Part shown: positions 16,995-27,114 of the stretch, in pieces
Position numbering within the stretch: position 1 is the stretch's first letter
Layout of the letters: every line of letters starts with the position of its first letter
Source: Cupriavidus necator
GTDB lineage: Bacteria > Pseudomonadota > Gammaproteobacteria > Burkholderiales > Burkholderiaceae
Length of the DNA: 64,000 nucleotides
Reading direction: 5' to 3'
NCBI GenBank assembly: GCA_022041995.1
Contig: CP074390.1
Coordinates: 434,001 to 498,000, forward strand
Position numbers and translations under genes: made by a program
The notes under the pieces: model-generated
What the model saw: the letters and a program-made list of their open reading frames with translations, nothing else
The model's database searches: none
What the model was told of the DNA's origin: nothing

Positions 16995-17090
16995 TCAGGG
17001 GAACGTCGTGACGACCTTGTTCTGATAGTCGGCACCCAACACCTCGATGGGCCGGTCCAGCACCTTGCCGCCGAAATCCTGAACCGCCAT
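16995..17090 (-). pseudogene. Remnant of a branched-chain amino acid ABC transporter binding protein
   Basis: A 31-codon minus-strand stretch reads AVQDFGGKVLDRPIEVLGAD then YQNK before a TGA. This is the signature of the first domain of LivK-like periplasmic binding proteins, common in Burkholderiaceae aromatic operons. Neither the signal peptide nor the rest of the protein is present. It lies in the 415-base gap 16900-17314, which otherwise holds only a hairpin and the promoter region of the MFS gene. Confidence 0.5.
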
Positions 17091-17201
17091 CCGCCCCTCA
17101 GATCACTCCGTGATGCACGAAAGGATACGGGACCCCGCGCGGGCAAGCACTTGGGACCCTGCCCAAGCTCGAACCCCCAAAAACTATTTCCATAATCATA
17201 T

Positions 17202-17220
17202 GTTTACACATAAACTATAC
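17202..17220 (+). promoter_or_regulatory. GTTTA-N4-TAAAC operator copy 1 with -10-like element, before the MFS gene
   Basis: GTTTACACATAAAC at 17202-17215 is an inverted repeat (GTTTA/TAAAC, 4-base spacer) and runs into TATAC at 17216-17220. The same arrangement occurs at 19099-19118 before the oxidoreductase operon, and a degenerate copy lies upstream of the MarR gene. A good -35 is not evident here, hinting at regulated or weak use. The MarR protein of this cluster is the prime candidate ligand. Confidence 0.5.
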
Positions 17221-17314
17221 GAACTACAAAGTTCGCGCAACGTGGATTGCGCTGAGACGACATCCGGGCGGTCTCTCCAGCACCCCATCCGCCATCCCAA
17301 AAGGAGGACAAATC

Positions 17315-18651
17315 ATGACCCCTGCCACCAGCACGCAACCTTGGCGCCCCAATCCTAGTGCGACCTATACCGTACTTCTCGTATGCTTCCTCGCAATCCT
17401 TTTTGAAGGCTATGACGTCGGTGTCATGGGGCCATACTTCCCTCACTTGCGGAAGACCGTAGCTGGAATCTCACTCCGCTAGAGCTAGGCGCACTTAGCA
17501 GTTACGCACTGGTCGGCATGTTCTTCGGGGCCTTTCTGATTGGCACGTTGAGCGAGATGATGGGTCGCCGCCGAATGCTTTTGCTATGCGTGTCGGTGTT
17601 CTCTCTAACAATGCTGGGCGCTGCTTGGGCGCCAACGCCCACACTCTTCGGAGTCCTACGATTTATCGGGGGGCTCGGCCTAGGCGGCGTAATCCCAGTG
17701 GCCGCCGCGCTGACCATCGAGTATTCACCACCGCATCGCCGTAGTTTCAACTACGGGCTGATGTACTCCGGATATTCAGTAGGGATCCTTTGCGCTGCAC
17801 TCATCGCCATGTGGCTGCTGCCCGCTCTCGGCTGGCGCGGCGTTATTGGCTTGGGCGCCGTGCCGCTTGTGGCAATTCCGCTCATGGCATGGCTGCTGCC
17901 TGAATCGATGGAGTATCTCGTGGGGCAGGGCCGCAACACGGAAGCCCAAGCGCTGGCCGCTCGCACCGGCACAGGCCAGCTGCAACAAGGGGCCCGCCCC
18001 GCTCAGGCTGTCGCGCGTGCCACATGGCGCGATGTGATGTCGAGCATCTTCTCGCGCGAACAGCTACGTGCGACCGCGTGTTTCTGGGTGGCGCTCTTCT
18101 TCGGATTGCTGCTTGTCTACGGCCTCAATACTTGGCTGCCCACCATCATGAGAAAGAATGGCTACGATCTCGGATCTAGTCTTTCCTTCCTGGTTGTGTT
18201 CAGCATTGCTTCCGCGGTGGGCGGGCTTTTCCTTGGCGGTGCAGCGGACAAGATGGGCGCACGAGGTACCGTTGCCTTTTTTTACCTGATTGGTTCTGTC
18301 GCGATCGGTGCATTGATGTTCCGCAATTCAGTCATCGTCAATTACCTTCTCGTCGCGTTGGCAGGCGTCGGCAGCGTTTCAGCATCGCTTATCCTGACTG
18401 GATATCTCGCAGGCCATTATCCGGCACACGCACGAGCTGCCGCGACAGGATGGGCTTTGAGCTTCGCACGCTTCGGTGCCATGAGCGGACCGCTGGTCGG
18501 GGGGTACGTGGCCGGCTCGGGGCTGAGATTCGAGTGGAACTTTATTACGTTCTCTCTCGCTGGCCTGGCAGCAGCGCTGGCGGTAGCGCTGCTGCCGCGA
18601 GCGGGTCAACAAGCCATCGCCACACGCGATAGCCAGGAAGCGAACGCATAA
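17315..18651 (+). pseudogene. AAHS-type MFS aromatic acid transporter with one-base frameshift
   Basis: From ATG 17315, after an AGGAGG-like site, the frame reads LLVCFLAILFEGYDVGVMGP and then derails, stopping at 17480-17482. The other frame supplies EDRSWNLTPLELGALSSYAL and continues MFFGAFLIGTLSEMMGRRRM to 18651. One extra G in the run 17428-17431 restores 445 residues with 12 transmembrane segments. The cytoplasmic motif GTLSEMMGRRRM and the family motif FEGYDVGVMG point to import of aromatic acids by proton symport. An intact-looking frame from ATG 17518 would lack the first helix. It would be the uptake system of the gentisate-route operon. Codon use looks less GC-rich than its neighbours. 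Confidence 0.8.
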
Positions 18652-18714
18652 GAAATGGAAAGCCGTTCATTAAGTCCGCGGCAATCTCCCTCCTCAGAGT
18701 TTTCCCAACAAGTC

Positions 18715-18945
18715 ATGAGTCATCTGCGAAACATCGCAGCATTCAGGGCGGCTATCGCCGTAGCGCTACCCTCTCTTGCGCGAGCCCAATCATCCGCCAC
18801 GCTTTACGGCGTAGTTGAATCAGATACGCTCGGACGGGGTACGCGCGGACCGAATACCTTCGGGTCGGCTTCGCCTGGCGACGGCAACATACGGGCGCTT
18901 TCCAAGCTCCGCGTGGTCATCCCGCTGTCAACCCCAGTCCTATAA
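18715..18945 (+). pseudogene. N-terminal remnant of a Gram-negative porin
   Basis: The frame from ATG 18715 gives a signal peptide-like start (AAIAVALPSLARAQ) followed by SSATLYGVVES, the usual opening of Burkholderia-type trimeric porins. Homology is lost within about 15 codons and the frame ends at 18945. It lies in the 529-base gap 18652-19180, whose remaining contents are a 16-base perfect palindrome at 19000-19015 and the next promoter. A matching porin probably once accompanied the MFS carrier. Confidence 0.5.
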
Positions 18946-19090
18946 GTTGGTTTGACCTAGCTTCAAGCCTTCTATCGAGGCACGCAACGACGGCTTTCTG
19001 CGGCGCATGCGCCGCGCTATCCCCTCAAGCAAATCGGAGGTTCGGGTAAGTCCTTACACCTGTTCCGTCACTCCGACCATAAATATGATT

Positions 19091-19118
19091 TTGGAAATGT
19101 TTATACCTAAACTATACT
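19091..19118 (+). promoter_or_regulatory. Promoter with overlapping GTTTA-N4-TAAAC operator, before the oxidoreductase operon
   Basis: A -35 TTGGAA (19091-19096) and a -10 TATACT (19113-19118) are 16 bases apart. The spacer contains GTTTATACCTAAAC (19099-19112), an inverted repeat shared with 17202-17215. A repressor on this site would cover the promoter. The start codon of the first oxidoreductase gene is 63 bases downstream. Confidence 0.55.
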
Positions 19119-19180
19119 CATCTCAAAGGGGCATGTGTTGCGCGTTACAGGTCCCAACGTTTGCATCAGGAAGGAAAACC

Positions 19181-21376
19181 ATGGCTGAGCGTTCATTTGT
19201 CGAAGAAGTCAAGAAGTTGCGCCTGGGTTCGGGCGAGGTTTTCAGCGGCGAGGGCATCCTCGCGGTTACCAAGGCTCTGCTGGAATCCGGCGTAGCGTAT
19301 GTGGCCGGCTACCAGGGCTCGCCGATCTCGCACCTGATGGACGTCCTGGCTGATGCGCAAGACATCCTGGCCGAGAACGGCATCAGGTTCGAAAACAGTG
19401 CGAGCGAAGCGACTGCGGCCGCATCCCTGGCTGCCTCGGTCAACTACCCCCTGCGCGGCGCGGTGACATTCAAGGCCACCGTCGGCACCAACGTGGCCTC
19501 TGACGCGCTCGCGAATCTCGCTTCGGGCGGCGTCACCGGCGGTGCGTTGATCATCGTTGGCGAGGACTATGGAGAAGGTTCCTCCATCATGCAGGAGCGC
19601 AGCCACGCCTTCGCCATGAAGTCGCAGATGTGGCTGCTCGATCCGCGTCCCAGCCTGCCATGCATCGTTCAGGCGGTAAAGGATGGCTTCGACTTGTCAG
19701 AAGCGTCCAACACGCCGGTGATGCTGCAGCTGCGCGTCCGCTCCTGTCACGTGCATGGCCAGTTCGTCGCGTCCGACAACCGCCGTAGTCGCTTCTCGAT
19801 CCAGGATGCGCTTGAGAATCCCACGCGCGACCTCAGCCGCATCGTGCTGCCGCCCGCGAGCTTCGTTCACGAGCACGAGAAGATCAAGCAGCGCTGGCCG
19901 GCTGCCGTGAAGTTCGTCGAAGAGCGACAGCTCAACGAATTCTTCCCGGGCGAAATGGAGGATATCGGCATCGCCGTGCAGGGCGGCAGCTACAACACGC
20001 TGATCCGCGCGCTGGAGCAACTTGGTCTTGCCGATGTATTCGGCGAGTCCAGGATCCCGCTTTACGTGATGAACGTTGCCTACCCGCTGATCGATTCCGA
20101 GTGGGAGCGCTTCTGCGCCGGCAAACGCGCGGTGCTGGTGCTCGAGGAAGGCCAGCCAAACTTCATCGAACAGAACGCAGCCAATATCCTGCGCGTGGCT
20201 GGCACCACAGCCACGCTGCACGGCAAGGACCTGCTGCCGCTGGCCGGCGAGTACAACACCGCCACGCTCCTCAAGGGGCTCCGTACCTTCCTTGAAAAGT
20301 ACGGGAAGATCGAACCGCAGCCGGAGCCTAAGCCGGTCCGCAAAGTGATTCCGGTTGTTCAGGCCCCCGTGACCACCGTCGATGCCGTGGCCGCGGAAGT
20401 TCTGGAGCCTCAGAAGCTGGTGGACGAGAGCGTGCATGCGCGTCCGCCGGGCTTCTGCACTGGCTGCCCGGAGCGCCCCATCTTTACCGCGATGAAGCTG
20501 GTCGAACGCGAAATCGGCGAGCATCACGTTAGTGCCGACATCGGCTGCCACCTGTTCTCGATCCTGCCGCCGTTCAACCTGGGCAACACCACCATGGGCT
20601 ACGGGCTGGGCGGCGCAAGCGCCGCGGCGCTGAACGCGCCCGCAGGAAAGCGCGCCATCTCGGTGATGGGCGACGGTGGCTTCTGGCACAACGGCCTGAC
20701 CAGTGGCATCGCCAATGCGGTATTCAACAAGAGCGACAACCTGACCATCGTCGTCGACAACAGCTATACGTCAGCCACCGGCGGGCAGGACATCCTCTCC
20801 TCCACCGCGCACAACGATACGCGCAGCACCGGCCATGCCATCGAGGATGCCGTGCGTGGCGTCGGCGTCAAATGGGTACGCACTATCCGCCGCACCTATG
20901 ACCTGAAGGGCATGAAGGCCGCGCTCAAGGAAGCGCTGACCACCGGCGCCAAGGGACCCAAGGTGCTGATCGCACAGAGCGAATGCATGCTGAACAAGCA
21001 ACGCCGCGAGAAGCCCAGGATGCGCAAGGCGATCGCCGATGGCGAGCGCGTGGTACGCGAGCGCTTTGGCGTCGATTCGGACACCTGCACGGGCGACCAC
21101 TCGTGTATTCGGCTGTCCGGTTGCCCGTCACTGACGATCAAGCCGAACCCTGACCCGCTGCGCACCGACCCCGTGGCCTCGGTGCTGGACAGTTGCGTAG
21201 GGTGCGGGCTGTGCGGCGAGGTCTCGCACGCCGCGGTGCTGTGCCCGTCCTTCTATCGCGCCCAGATCGTCACCAACCCAACCCGTATGGACAAGCTGCG
21301 CCAGCGCCTGCGCGACGCCGTGATCGGTTTCCTGCAGCGCCGCGATGCAGCGCGCCGCGCCCGCCTTGCATTCTGA
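19181..21376 (+). CDS. Indolepyruvate oxidoreductase-type 2-oxoacid:acceptor oxidoreductase, TPP/iron-sulfur subunit (IorA-like)
   Basis: 731 residues from ATG 19181, which has AGGAAGG upstream. Domains in order: pyrimidine-binding/oxidoreductase domain (YVAGYQGSPISHLMDVLAD), a middle domain, a TPP-binding domain with FCTGCPERP and GDGGFWHNGLTSG, and a C-terminal ferredoxin-like part with CTGDHSCIRLSGC and DSCVGCGLCGE cysteines. Family members decarboxylate aryl pyruvates or other aryl 2-oxoacids to acyl-CoAs. Followed 25 bases later by its partner subunit. Because the next enzymes act on an aryl-CoA, this enzyme probably makes that CoA ester. Exact substrate unknown. Confidence 0.88.
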   Translation: MAERSFVEEVKKLRLGSGEVFSGEGILAVTKALLESGVAYVAGYQGSPISHLMDVLADAQDILAENGIRFENSASEATAAASLAASVNYPLRGAVTFKATVGTNVASDALANLASGGVTGGALIIVGEDYGEGSSIMQERSHAFAMKSQMWLLDPRPSLPCIVQAVKDGFDLSEASNTPVMLQLRVRSCHVHGQFVASDNRRSRFSIQDALENPTRDLSRIVLPPASFVHEHEKIKQRWPAAVKFVEERQLNEFFPGEMEDIGIAVQGGSYNTLIRALEQLGLADVFGESRIPLYVMNVAYPLIDSEWERFCAGKRAVLVLEEGQPNFIEQNAANILRVAGTTATLHGKDLLPLAGEYNTATLLKGLRTFLEKYGKIEPQPEPKPVRKVIPVVQAPVTTVDAVAAEVLEPQKLVDESVHARPPGFCTGCPERPIFTAMKLVEREIGEHHVSADIGCHLFSILPPFNLGNTTMGYGLGGASAAALNAPAGKRAISVMGDGGFWHNGLTSGIANAVFNKSDNLTIVVDNSYTSATGGQDILSSTAHNDTRSTGHAIEDAVRGVGVKWVRTIRRTYDLKGMKAALKEALTTGAKGPKVLIAQSECMLNKQRREKPRMRKAIADGERVVRERFGVDSDTCTGDHSCIRLSGCPSLTIKPNPDPLRTDPVASVLDSCVGCGLCGEVSHAAVLCPSFYRAQIVTNPTRMDKLRQRLRDAVIGFLQRRDAARRARLAF

Positions 21377-21401
21377 ACATAAAGTCTCGAGAGGTTCCAT
21401 C

Positions 21402-22915
21402 GTGAACGCACCCAACAACCTCGGCGCCAAGCCGATCAAAGTTGCCATCCTCGCCATGGGTGGCGAAGGCGGCGGCGTGCTGGCCGACTGGATCGTGGAT
21501 CTGGGCGAGCACAACGGCTATATCGCACAGACCACTTCAGTGCCCGGCGTCGCCCAGCGTACCGGGGCCACGATCTACTACGTCGAACTGTTTCCGCGCG
21601 ACGTGGCTGAGCGGGCTGGCCGCCAGCCGGGCTGGCACTGATGCCCACTCCCGGCGACGTCGACGTCGTCCTCGCCTCGGAACTGATGGAAGCCGGCCGC
21701 GCGGTGCAGCGCGGGCTGGTGACGCCGGACCGCACCACGCTGGTTTCGTCCACGCACCGCGTCTACTCCATCGCCGAGAAGTCCGCGATGGGCGACGGAC
21801 GCGTCGACAGCGACGAGCTGATCGCCCACGCCGGAAAAGCCGCTAAGCGGTTCGTTCGTTTCGACATGGCCCAGGCAGCTGAAGCGAGCGGCAGTGTTAT
21901 CAGTGCCGTGCTGTTCGGCGCCCTCGCGGGCACCGGTGTGCTGCCGTTCAGCAGGGCGCAATTTGAAGCCACGATCGAGCGTGGTGGCGTTGGCGTCAAG
22001 CCCAGCTTGCGTGCCTTCGGCGCGGCATTTGCCAAAGCCGAATCCGGCGATGCACCAGGCGCCGACACTGAGATGCGCCTGCCCGAACCCAAACCACAGG
22101 ACGCCAAGGTTTCACAGCTACTGCAACGTGCGCGCAAAGAGCAACCGGCGGAAGTCCACTACGTCGTGGTGGAAGGCGTGCGCCGCCTGATCGACTATCA
22201 GGACAGCGCCTACGCCGCCCTCTACCTGGATCGTCTGGCGGCCGTGCGCAAGGCCGTCGGCAAGGACGATCTCGCGCTACTGCGCGAAACGGCGCGCCAT
22301 CTGGCCCTGTGGATGTCATACGAGGACACCATTCGCGTTGCCGACCTGAAGACCCGTGACTCGCGTTTCGCGCGCGTGCGGGGCGAGGTGCGAGTCAATG
22401 AAAAACAGTTGCTGGCGATCAACGAGTTCATGCACCCGCGCCTGGAAGAGATCTGCGAGACGCTGCCAGCCGGACTCGGCCGCTGGCTGATGAAGCCACA
22501 TTTCGTGCACCGGCTGGTGCGCCGCTTCACCGCCGCGGGACGGGTTGTCACCACCAGTTCGCTGCGCGGCTACCTGACGTTGTGGGCGGTAGCCCGGCTG
22601 CGCTGCATCCGCCGTAGCACGCTGCGCTTTGCGCTGGAAACCGAGCGCATCGAAGGGTGGCTGACCCAGGTGCTAGGCGCCGCGCGCCTTAACCCGGCGC
22701 TGGCTTTGGAAGTGGTGCAGTGCCAGCGTTTGGTGAAAGGCTACAGCGACACCCACGTGCGCGGCTTGACCAACTATCAGACCCTGATGGGCGCCGTGGA
22801 GCGGGCAGGTGCACGCCTGGCCCCGGCAACGCTGCGCGAGCTGCGCGAAGCCGCGCTGGCCGACGAGCACGGCAAGAAGCTGAAGGAAGCGCTGGCGCGT
22901 CACGCACTGGCTTGA
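21402..22915 (+). pseudogene. Indolepyruvate oxidoreductase beta-type subunit (IorB-like, DUF6537) with one-base frameshift
   Basis: A GTG start at 21402 gives KVAILAMGGEGGGVLADWIV and then SVPGVAQRTGATIYYVEL, the catalytic gamma-type domain. The frame stops at 21641 after GRQPGWH. The adjoining frame continues LALMPTPGDVDVVLASELME to 22915. Adding one G in the run 21629-21631 gives 504 residues, the normal length for the long subunit that carries the C-terminal DUF6537 domain. It pairs with the preceding gene. If the lesion is real, the oxidoreductase should be inactive. Confidence 0.85.
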
Positions 22916-22953
22916 CTGTTCCCGGCCCCACCCATAGCGAGAAACTGCAGACC

Positions 22954-23472
22954 ATGAGCCCCGCCCATATCTTCAAGCGCCAGCACAAGATCCATTTTTC
23001 CGAATGCGATCCGGCCGGCATCGTCTTCTACCCGCAGTACTTCGTGCTGTTCAACGATCTCATAGAACGATGGGTCGACACCCTGATGCCGGACGGCTAC
23101 CACGGGGTCATCGGCGCACGCCGAATGGGCATGCCGACCGTGCACCTGGAGGTGGACTTCAATGCAATCAGCCGCTTTGGCGACCAGGTCTGGCTGGAGC
23201 TGGAGGTCGTGCGCGTCGGCGGCAAGTCAATCACGCTGGCCTGGCGGTGCACGGGTGCAGGCGGCGAGGTGCGCATGGCGGCGACCCAGACCATCGTGAT
23301 GACCTCGCTGGACACGCACCTGGCAATCCCGGTGCCCGATGACCTGCGCGCCGCAATGGAACGCGGGCCTGCCCCTGCCTGCCCAGAGAAAGGGGCATCC
23401 AACGACTCGGACCACCGGAGCGCAGCGACTTCCGCCCCGGCAGGTCGGTCTTATCCCGAAACCACGGTGTGA
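22954..23472 (+). CDS. 4-hydroxybenzoyl-CoA thioesterase-like acyl-CoA thioesterase
   Basis: 172-residue hot-dog protein. The catalytic signature is HFSECDPAGIVFYPQYFVLF with the Asp typical of the 4-HBT group. The fold occupies about 135 residues; the last 35 (PEKGASNDSDHRS and onward) are a low-complexity tail. In this operon it probably hydrolyses gentisyl-CoA, the product of the next enzyme, to gentisate. Start ATG 22954 is chosen because the family begins shortly before the signature. Confidence 0.85.
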   Translation: MSPAHIFKRQHKIHFSECDPAGIVFYPQYFVLFNDLIERWVDTLMPDGYHGVIGARRMGMPTVHLEVDFNAISRFGDQVWLELEVVRVGGKSITLAWRCTGAGGEVRMAATQTIVMTSLDTHLAIPVPDDLRAAMERGPAPACPEKGASNDSDHRSAATSAPAGRSYPETTV

Positions 23473-23533
23473 TGCCGCCGTACCCGCGGCGCGGGTGTCG
23501 AAGGCTCCGGTAATAACCTGATTGGAAGCAGCC

Positions 23534-25861
23534 ATGAATATTGTGTGTATTGGCGGTGGCCCCGCCGGCTTGTATTTCGGCCTGTTGATGAAACTGCAGG
23601 ATCCCGCCAACAAAGTCGTGGTGGTGGAGCGCAATCGCCCCTACGACACCTTCGGGTGGGGCGTGGTGTTCTCCGACGCTACCCTGGAGAACCTGCGAGA
23701 TGCCGACCCGGTGTCAGCCGAAACCATCGGTGATGCCTTCAACCGTTGGGATGACGTCGAAGTCCATTTCAAGGATCAGGCTGTGCGCAGCGGTGGCCAT
23801 GGCTTTATTGGCATCGGCCGCAAGCGCCTGCTCAACATCCTTCAGGCGCGTTGCGAGGAAGTTGGCGTGGAACTGGTGTTCGAAACCAACGTCGAGGACG
23901 ACCAGGCTATCGCGCTCAAATACAATGCCGACCTTGTGCTGGCTTCGGACGGCCTGAACAGCGTGGTGCGCAAGCGCTATGCGGACACGTTCCGCCCCGA
24001 CATCGACACCCGCAAGTGCCGCTTTGTCTGGCTGGGCACGAAGAAGGTGTTCGACGCCTTCAACTTTATCTTCGTGCCGACCGAGCACGGCTGGTTTCAG
24101 GCTCACGCCTACCGCTTCGAGGACGGTACCTCGACTTTCATTGTCGAAACTCCGGAAGACACCTGGAAGGCCGCAGGCCTTGACCAGATGAGCCAGGAAG
24201 AGGGCATCGCCTACTGCGAGAAGCTGTTCGCCCCCTACCTGGACGGCAACCCGCTGATCAGCAACGCCTCGCACCTGCGCGGCTCGGCGATCTGGATCCA
24301 GTTCCCGCGCGTGATCTGCGACAAGTGGGTGCACTGGAACGCATTGGCCGACGACAATGGCGTTGAAAAGAAGATCCCGGTGGTGCTGATGGGCGATGCG
24401 GCGCACACCGCGCACTTCTCGATCGGCTCTGGCACCAAGCTGGCGCTGGAGGATGCCATCGAACTGGCCCGCACAATCAAGCGCGTTGATGGTGCGCTGG
24501 AAGAAGCCTTGCAGCAGTACGAGGCCGTGCGCTCGGTCGAAGTGCTGAAGATCCAGAACGCCGCGCGCAACTCCACAGAATGGTTCGAGAACGTCAAGCG
24601 CTACGAGAACCTCGAGCCGGAGCAGTTCGCCTATTCGCTTCTGACCCGCTCACAGCGCATCTCGCACGAGAATCTGCGCGTGCGCGACCGGGCCTGGCTG
24701 GAAGGCTATGAAGCCTGGCTGGCCGGGCGCGCCGGCGCCGAAGCCGCCGATGTGCCGCCGGCCCTGACGCCTTACACCGTCCGCGGCGTGGCGCTGAAGA
24801 ACCGCGTGGTGGTGTCGCCCACCGCCATGTACTCGTGCCAGATGGGCGTGCCGGGCAATTTCCACATGGTGCACCTTGGCAGCCGCGCACTGGGCGGTGC
24901 CGGGCTGGTGATGGTGGAAATGACGGCGGTGTCGCCGGAGGGCCGCATCACACAGGGTTGCCCGGGCCTGTGGAACGACCAGCAGGCGGCGGCATTCGCC
25001 GGCATCGTCGGCTTCGTTCATGAGCACACCAGCGCGCGCATCGGCGTGCAGATCGGCCACGCCGGCCGTCGCGGCTCGACCCAGCTCGGCTGGGAACAGG
25101 CAGATCACCCGCTCGCCGAAGGAAACTGGCCGCTGGTCTCGGCATCGGCGCTGCCCTATCTGCCGGGCATTTCGCAGACGCCACGGGCCCTGACCCGCGA
25201 GGAGATGGACCGCGTGCGCGATGACTTCGTTGCCGCCACACGGCGCGCGGCAACGGCGGGCTTCGACTGGCTGGAGCTGCAAGCCGGTCACGGCTACTTG
25301 CTGTCGAGCTTTATCTCACCGGTGACCAACCGACGCACCGACGAATACGGCGGCACGCTCGAACACCGCATGGCCTTCCCTCTCGAAGTGCTGCGCGCGG
25401 TGCGGTCAGCATGGCCGCAGGAAAAGCCTCTGTCCGTGCGCATTTCTGCCACAGACTGGGTCGAAGGGGGTAACAGTGCTGACGACGCCGTGGAAATCGC
25501 GCGCCTGCTCAAGGATGCCGGCGCCGACGTCATCGACTGCTCGTCGGGGGAAGTGAGCCCCGACCAGAAACCGGTGTACGGCCGCATGTTCCAGACGCCC
25601 TTCGCCGACCGCGTGCGCAACGAGGCAGGCGTGCCCACGATCGCCGTTGGGGCCATCACCGAAGCCGACCAGGTCAACGGGATCATCGCCTCGGGCCGGG
25701 CAGACCTGTGCGCCATCTCCCGCCCGCACCTGGCCGATCCGGCGTGGCTGCTGCACGAGACCGCGAAGCTCGGCTACCGCAGTGTCGAATGGCCGAAGCA
25801 ATATCTGCTCGCGAAGGACCAGCTGGAGCGCAACCTCCGCCGTGCGGTGGCTGGCGTTTGA
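23534..25861 (+). CDS. Bifunctional salicylyl-CoA 5-hydroxylase/oxidoreductase
   Basis: 775 residues from ATG 23534 (GGAAG upstream). Residues 1 to about 390 are a PHBH-type FAD monooxygenase (CIGGGPAGLYFGLLMKLQD, DLVLASDGLNSVVR, VLMGDAAHTAHFSIGSG). Residues about 405-775 are an Old Yellow Enzyme-like barrel (NRVVVSPTAMYS, RIGVQIGHAGRRGS, DWLELQAGHGYLLSSFISP). This fusion is the architecture of salicylyl-CoA 5-hydroxylase (SdgC type), which makes gentisyl-CoA. The gene order thioesterase, hydroxylase, gentisate dioxygenase supports the call. Anthraniloyl-CoA-type substrates are an alternative for the same fold. Confidence 0.88.
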   Translation: MNIVCIGGGPAGLYFGLLMKLQDPANKVVVVERNRPYDTFGWGVVFSDATLENLRDADPVSAETIGDAFNRWDDVEVHFKDQAVRSGGHGFIGIGRKRLLNILQARCEEVGVELVFETNVEDDQAIALKYNADLVLASDGLNSVVRKRYADTFRPDIDTRKCRFVWLGTKKVFDAFNFIFVPTEHGWFQAHAYRFEDGTSTFIVETPEDTWKAAGLDQMSQEEGIAYCEKLFAPYLDGNPLISNASHLRGSAIWIQFPRVICDKWVHWNALADDNGVEKKIPVVLMGDAAHTAHFSIGSGTKLALEDAIELARTIKRVDGALEEALQQYEAVRSVEVLKIQNAARNSTEWFENVKRYENLEPEQFAYSLLTRSQRISHENLRVRDRAWLEGYEAWLAGRAGAEAADVPPALTPYTVRGVALKNRVVVSPTAMYSCQMGVPGNFHMVHLGSRALGGAGLVMVEMTAVSPEGRITQGCPGLWNDQQAAAFAGIVGFVHEHTSARIGVQIGHAGRRGSTQLGWEQADHPLAEGNWPLVSASALPYLPGISQTPRALTREEMDRVRDDFVAATRRAATAGFDWLELQAGHGYLLSSFISPVTNRRTDEYGGTLEHRMAFPLEVLRAVRSAWPQEKPLSVRISATDWVEGGNSADDAVEIARLLKDAGADVIDCSSGEVSPDQKPVYGRMFQTPFADRVRNEAGVPTIAVGAITEADQVNGIIASGRADLCAISRPHLADPAWLLHETAKLGYRSVEWPKQYLLAKDQLERNLRRAVAGV

Positions 25862-25920
25862 GCAGTGTCCCTACCCTCCCCCTTCGCGGGGAGGATGAAT
25901 ACACAAAGGAGAGGATGACA

Positions 25921-27045
25921 ATGTCGAATACCTCGTATGACACCTACCGCGAAAGCGTAGCCGGCCGCGCCGACGTGGAAGATACGCCCGAGCTGGTCGC
26001 CTACTACAAGGAGCTCGCGGCGCTCAAGACCGGCGCGCTCTGGACGGTGGCCAACAAGATCGAACCGTGGCAACCTAAGTCGGAATCGGTGCCGGTGCTG
26101 TGGCGCTTCCGCGACCTGCGCGAGCACGTTCTGCGCTCCGTCGACCTGGTTACGCCGGAGAAGGCTGGCCGCCGCGTGGTCTACCTGAACAATCCTGGCC
26201 GGCAGGACGTGTCTGCTGCAGTCGGCTGGCTTTATTCTGGCCTGCAGGTAATGCATCCCGGCGAAGCCGCCTCTGCCCACGCCCATTCGTCGTCGGCACT
26301 GCGCTTCATCATGGAAGGCAGCGGTGCCTACACCATCGTCGACGGCCACAAGATGACGCTGAACGCCAACGACTTCGTGCTGACGCCCAACGGCACCTGG
26401 CATGAACACGGCGTCTCTGCGGAGGGAACGACCTGCATCTGGCAGGATGGCCTCGACATCCCGCTGGTCAACGCATTGGAAGCCGGCTTCTATGCAGTGC
26501 ACCCGGACCTGCAGCAGGCCGTCACCCACGCCATCGATGATATGCCGGCAATCTGGGGCGGCAAGGGACTGCGCCCGCACGATGGCAACTGGAGCAAACC
26601 GTACTCGCCGCTGTTCAAGTACGAATGGGCGCCGACCTACGAGGCGCTGGTACGCCACAGCAAGGTCACTGAAGGCAGCCCGTTCGACGGGGTCCTGATG
26701 CACTACATCAACCCGGTTACCGGCGGCCCGGTGATGCCCACCATTGGCGCCAGCATGCAGCTCCTGCGGCCGGGCGAAGCCACCAAGGCCCACCGCCACA
26801 CCGGGAGCTTCATCTACCAGGTGGCCAAGGGAAGCGGCTACTCCGTCATCAACGGCCAGCGCTTTGACTGGACCGAGCGCGACATCTTCTGCGTGCCGTC
26901 GTGGGCCTTCCACGAGCACGCCAACGCGTCGGCCAGCGATGACGCCGTGCTGTTCTGCTTCAACGACCTGCCGGTGATGCAGTCGCTGGGTCTGTACCGC
27001 GAGCAGGCGCTGGCGGAGAACGGCGGGCACCAGGTCGTGCTTTGA
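25921..27045 (+). CDS. gtdA: Gentisate 1,2-dioxygenase
   Basis: 374-residue bicupin iron dioxygenase that opens the ring of gentisate to maleylpyruvate. The N-terminal cupin has HAHSSSALRFIMEGSGAYT with HXH metal ligands and GTWHEHG as the third. The C-terminal cupin has KAHRHTGSFIYQVAKGSG and WAFHEHAN. Start ATG 25921 follows a GGAGAGG site. Length and motifs match the family. It sits between the CoA-ester hydroxylase and the FAH hydrolase, as expected for the pathway. Confidence 0.92.
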   Translation: MSNTSYDTYRESVAGRADVEDTPELVAYYKELAALKTGALWTVANKIEPWQPKSESVPVLWRFRDLREHVLRSVDLVTPEKAGRRVVYLNNPGRQDVSAAVGWLYSGLQVMHPGEAASAHAHSSSALRFIMEGSGAYTIVDGHKMTLNANDFVLTPNGTWHEHGVSAEGTTCIWQDGLDIPLVNALEAGFYAVHPDLQQAVTHAIDDMPAIWGGKGLRPHDGNWSKPYSPLFKYEWAPTYEALVRHSKVTEGSPFDGVLMHYINPVTGGPVMPTIGASMQLLRPGEATKAHRHTGSFIYQVAKGSGYSVINGQRFDWTERDIFCVPSWAFHEHANASASDDAVLFCFNDLPVMQSLGLYREQALAENGGHQVVL

Positions 27046-27077
27046 ACGTCATCAATACCTGTTTTCCAGGCTTTACC

Positions 27078-27100
27078 GCCGCATCGTATGCGGCCTTTCT
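27078..27100 (+). terminator. Small hairpin between gentisate dioxygenase and FAH genes
   Basis: GCCGCAT (27078-27084) and ATGCGGC (27088-27094) pair around CGT, followed by CTTTCT. It could be a weak terminator or attenuator within the operon. The ribosome-binding site of the next gene starts a few bases later. Confidence 0.3.
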
Positions 27101-27114
27101 CGGAGTTTTCGAAA

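Noticed and set aside
16658..17146. 162-codon minus-strand frame around the symporter end
   Set aside because: It is out of frame with the LivK-like fragment and antisense to the symporter; only the 31-codon fragment has support.
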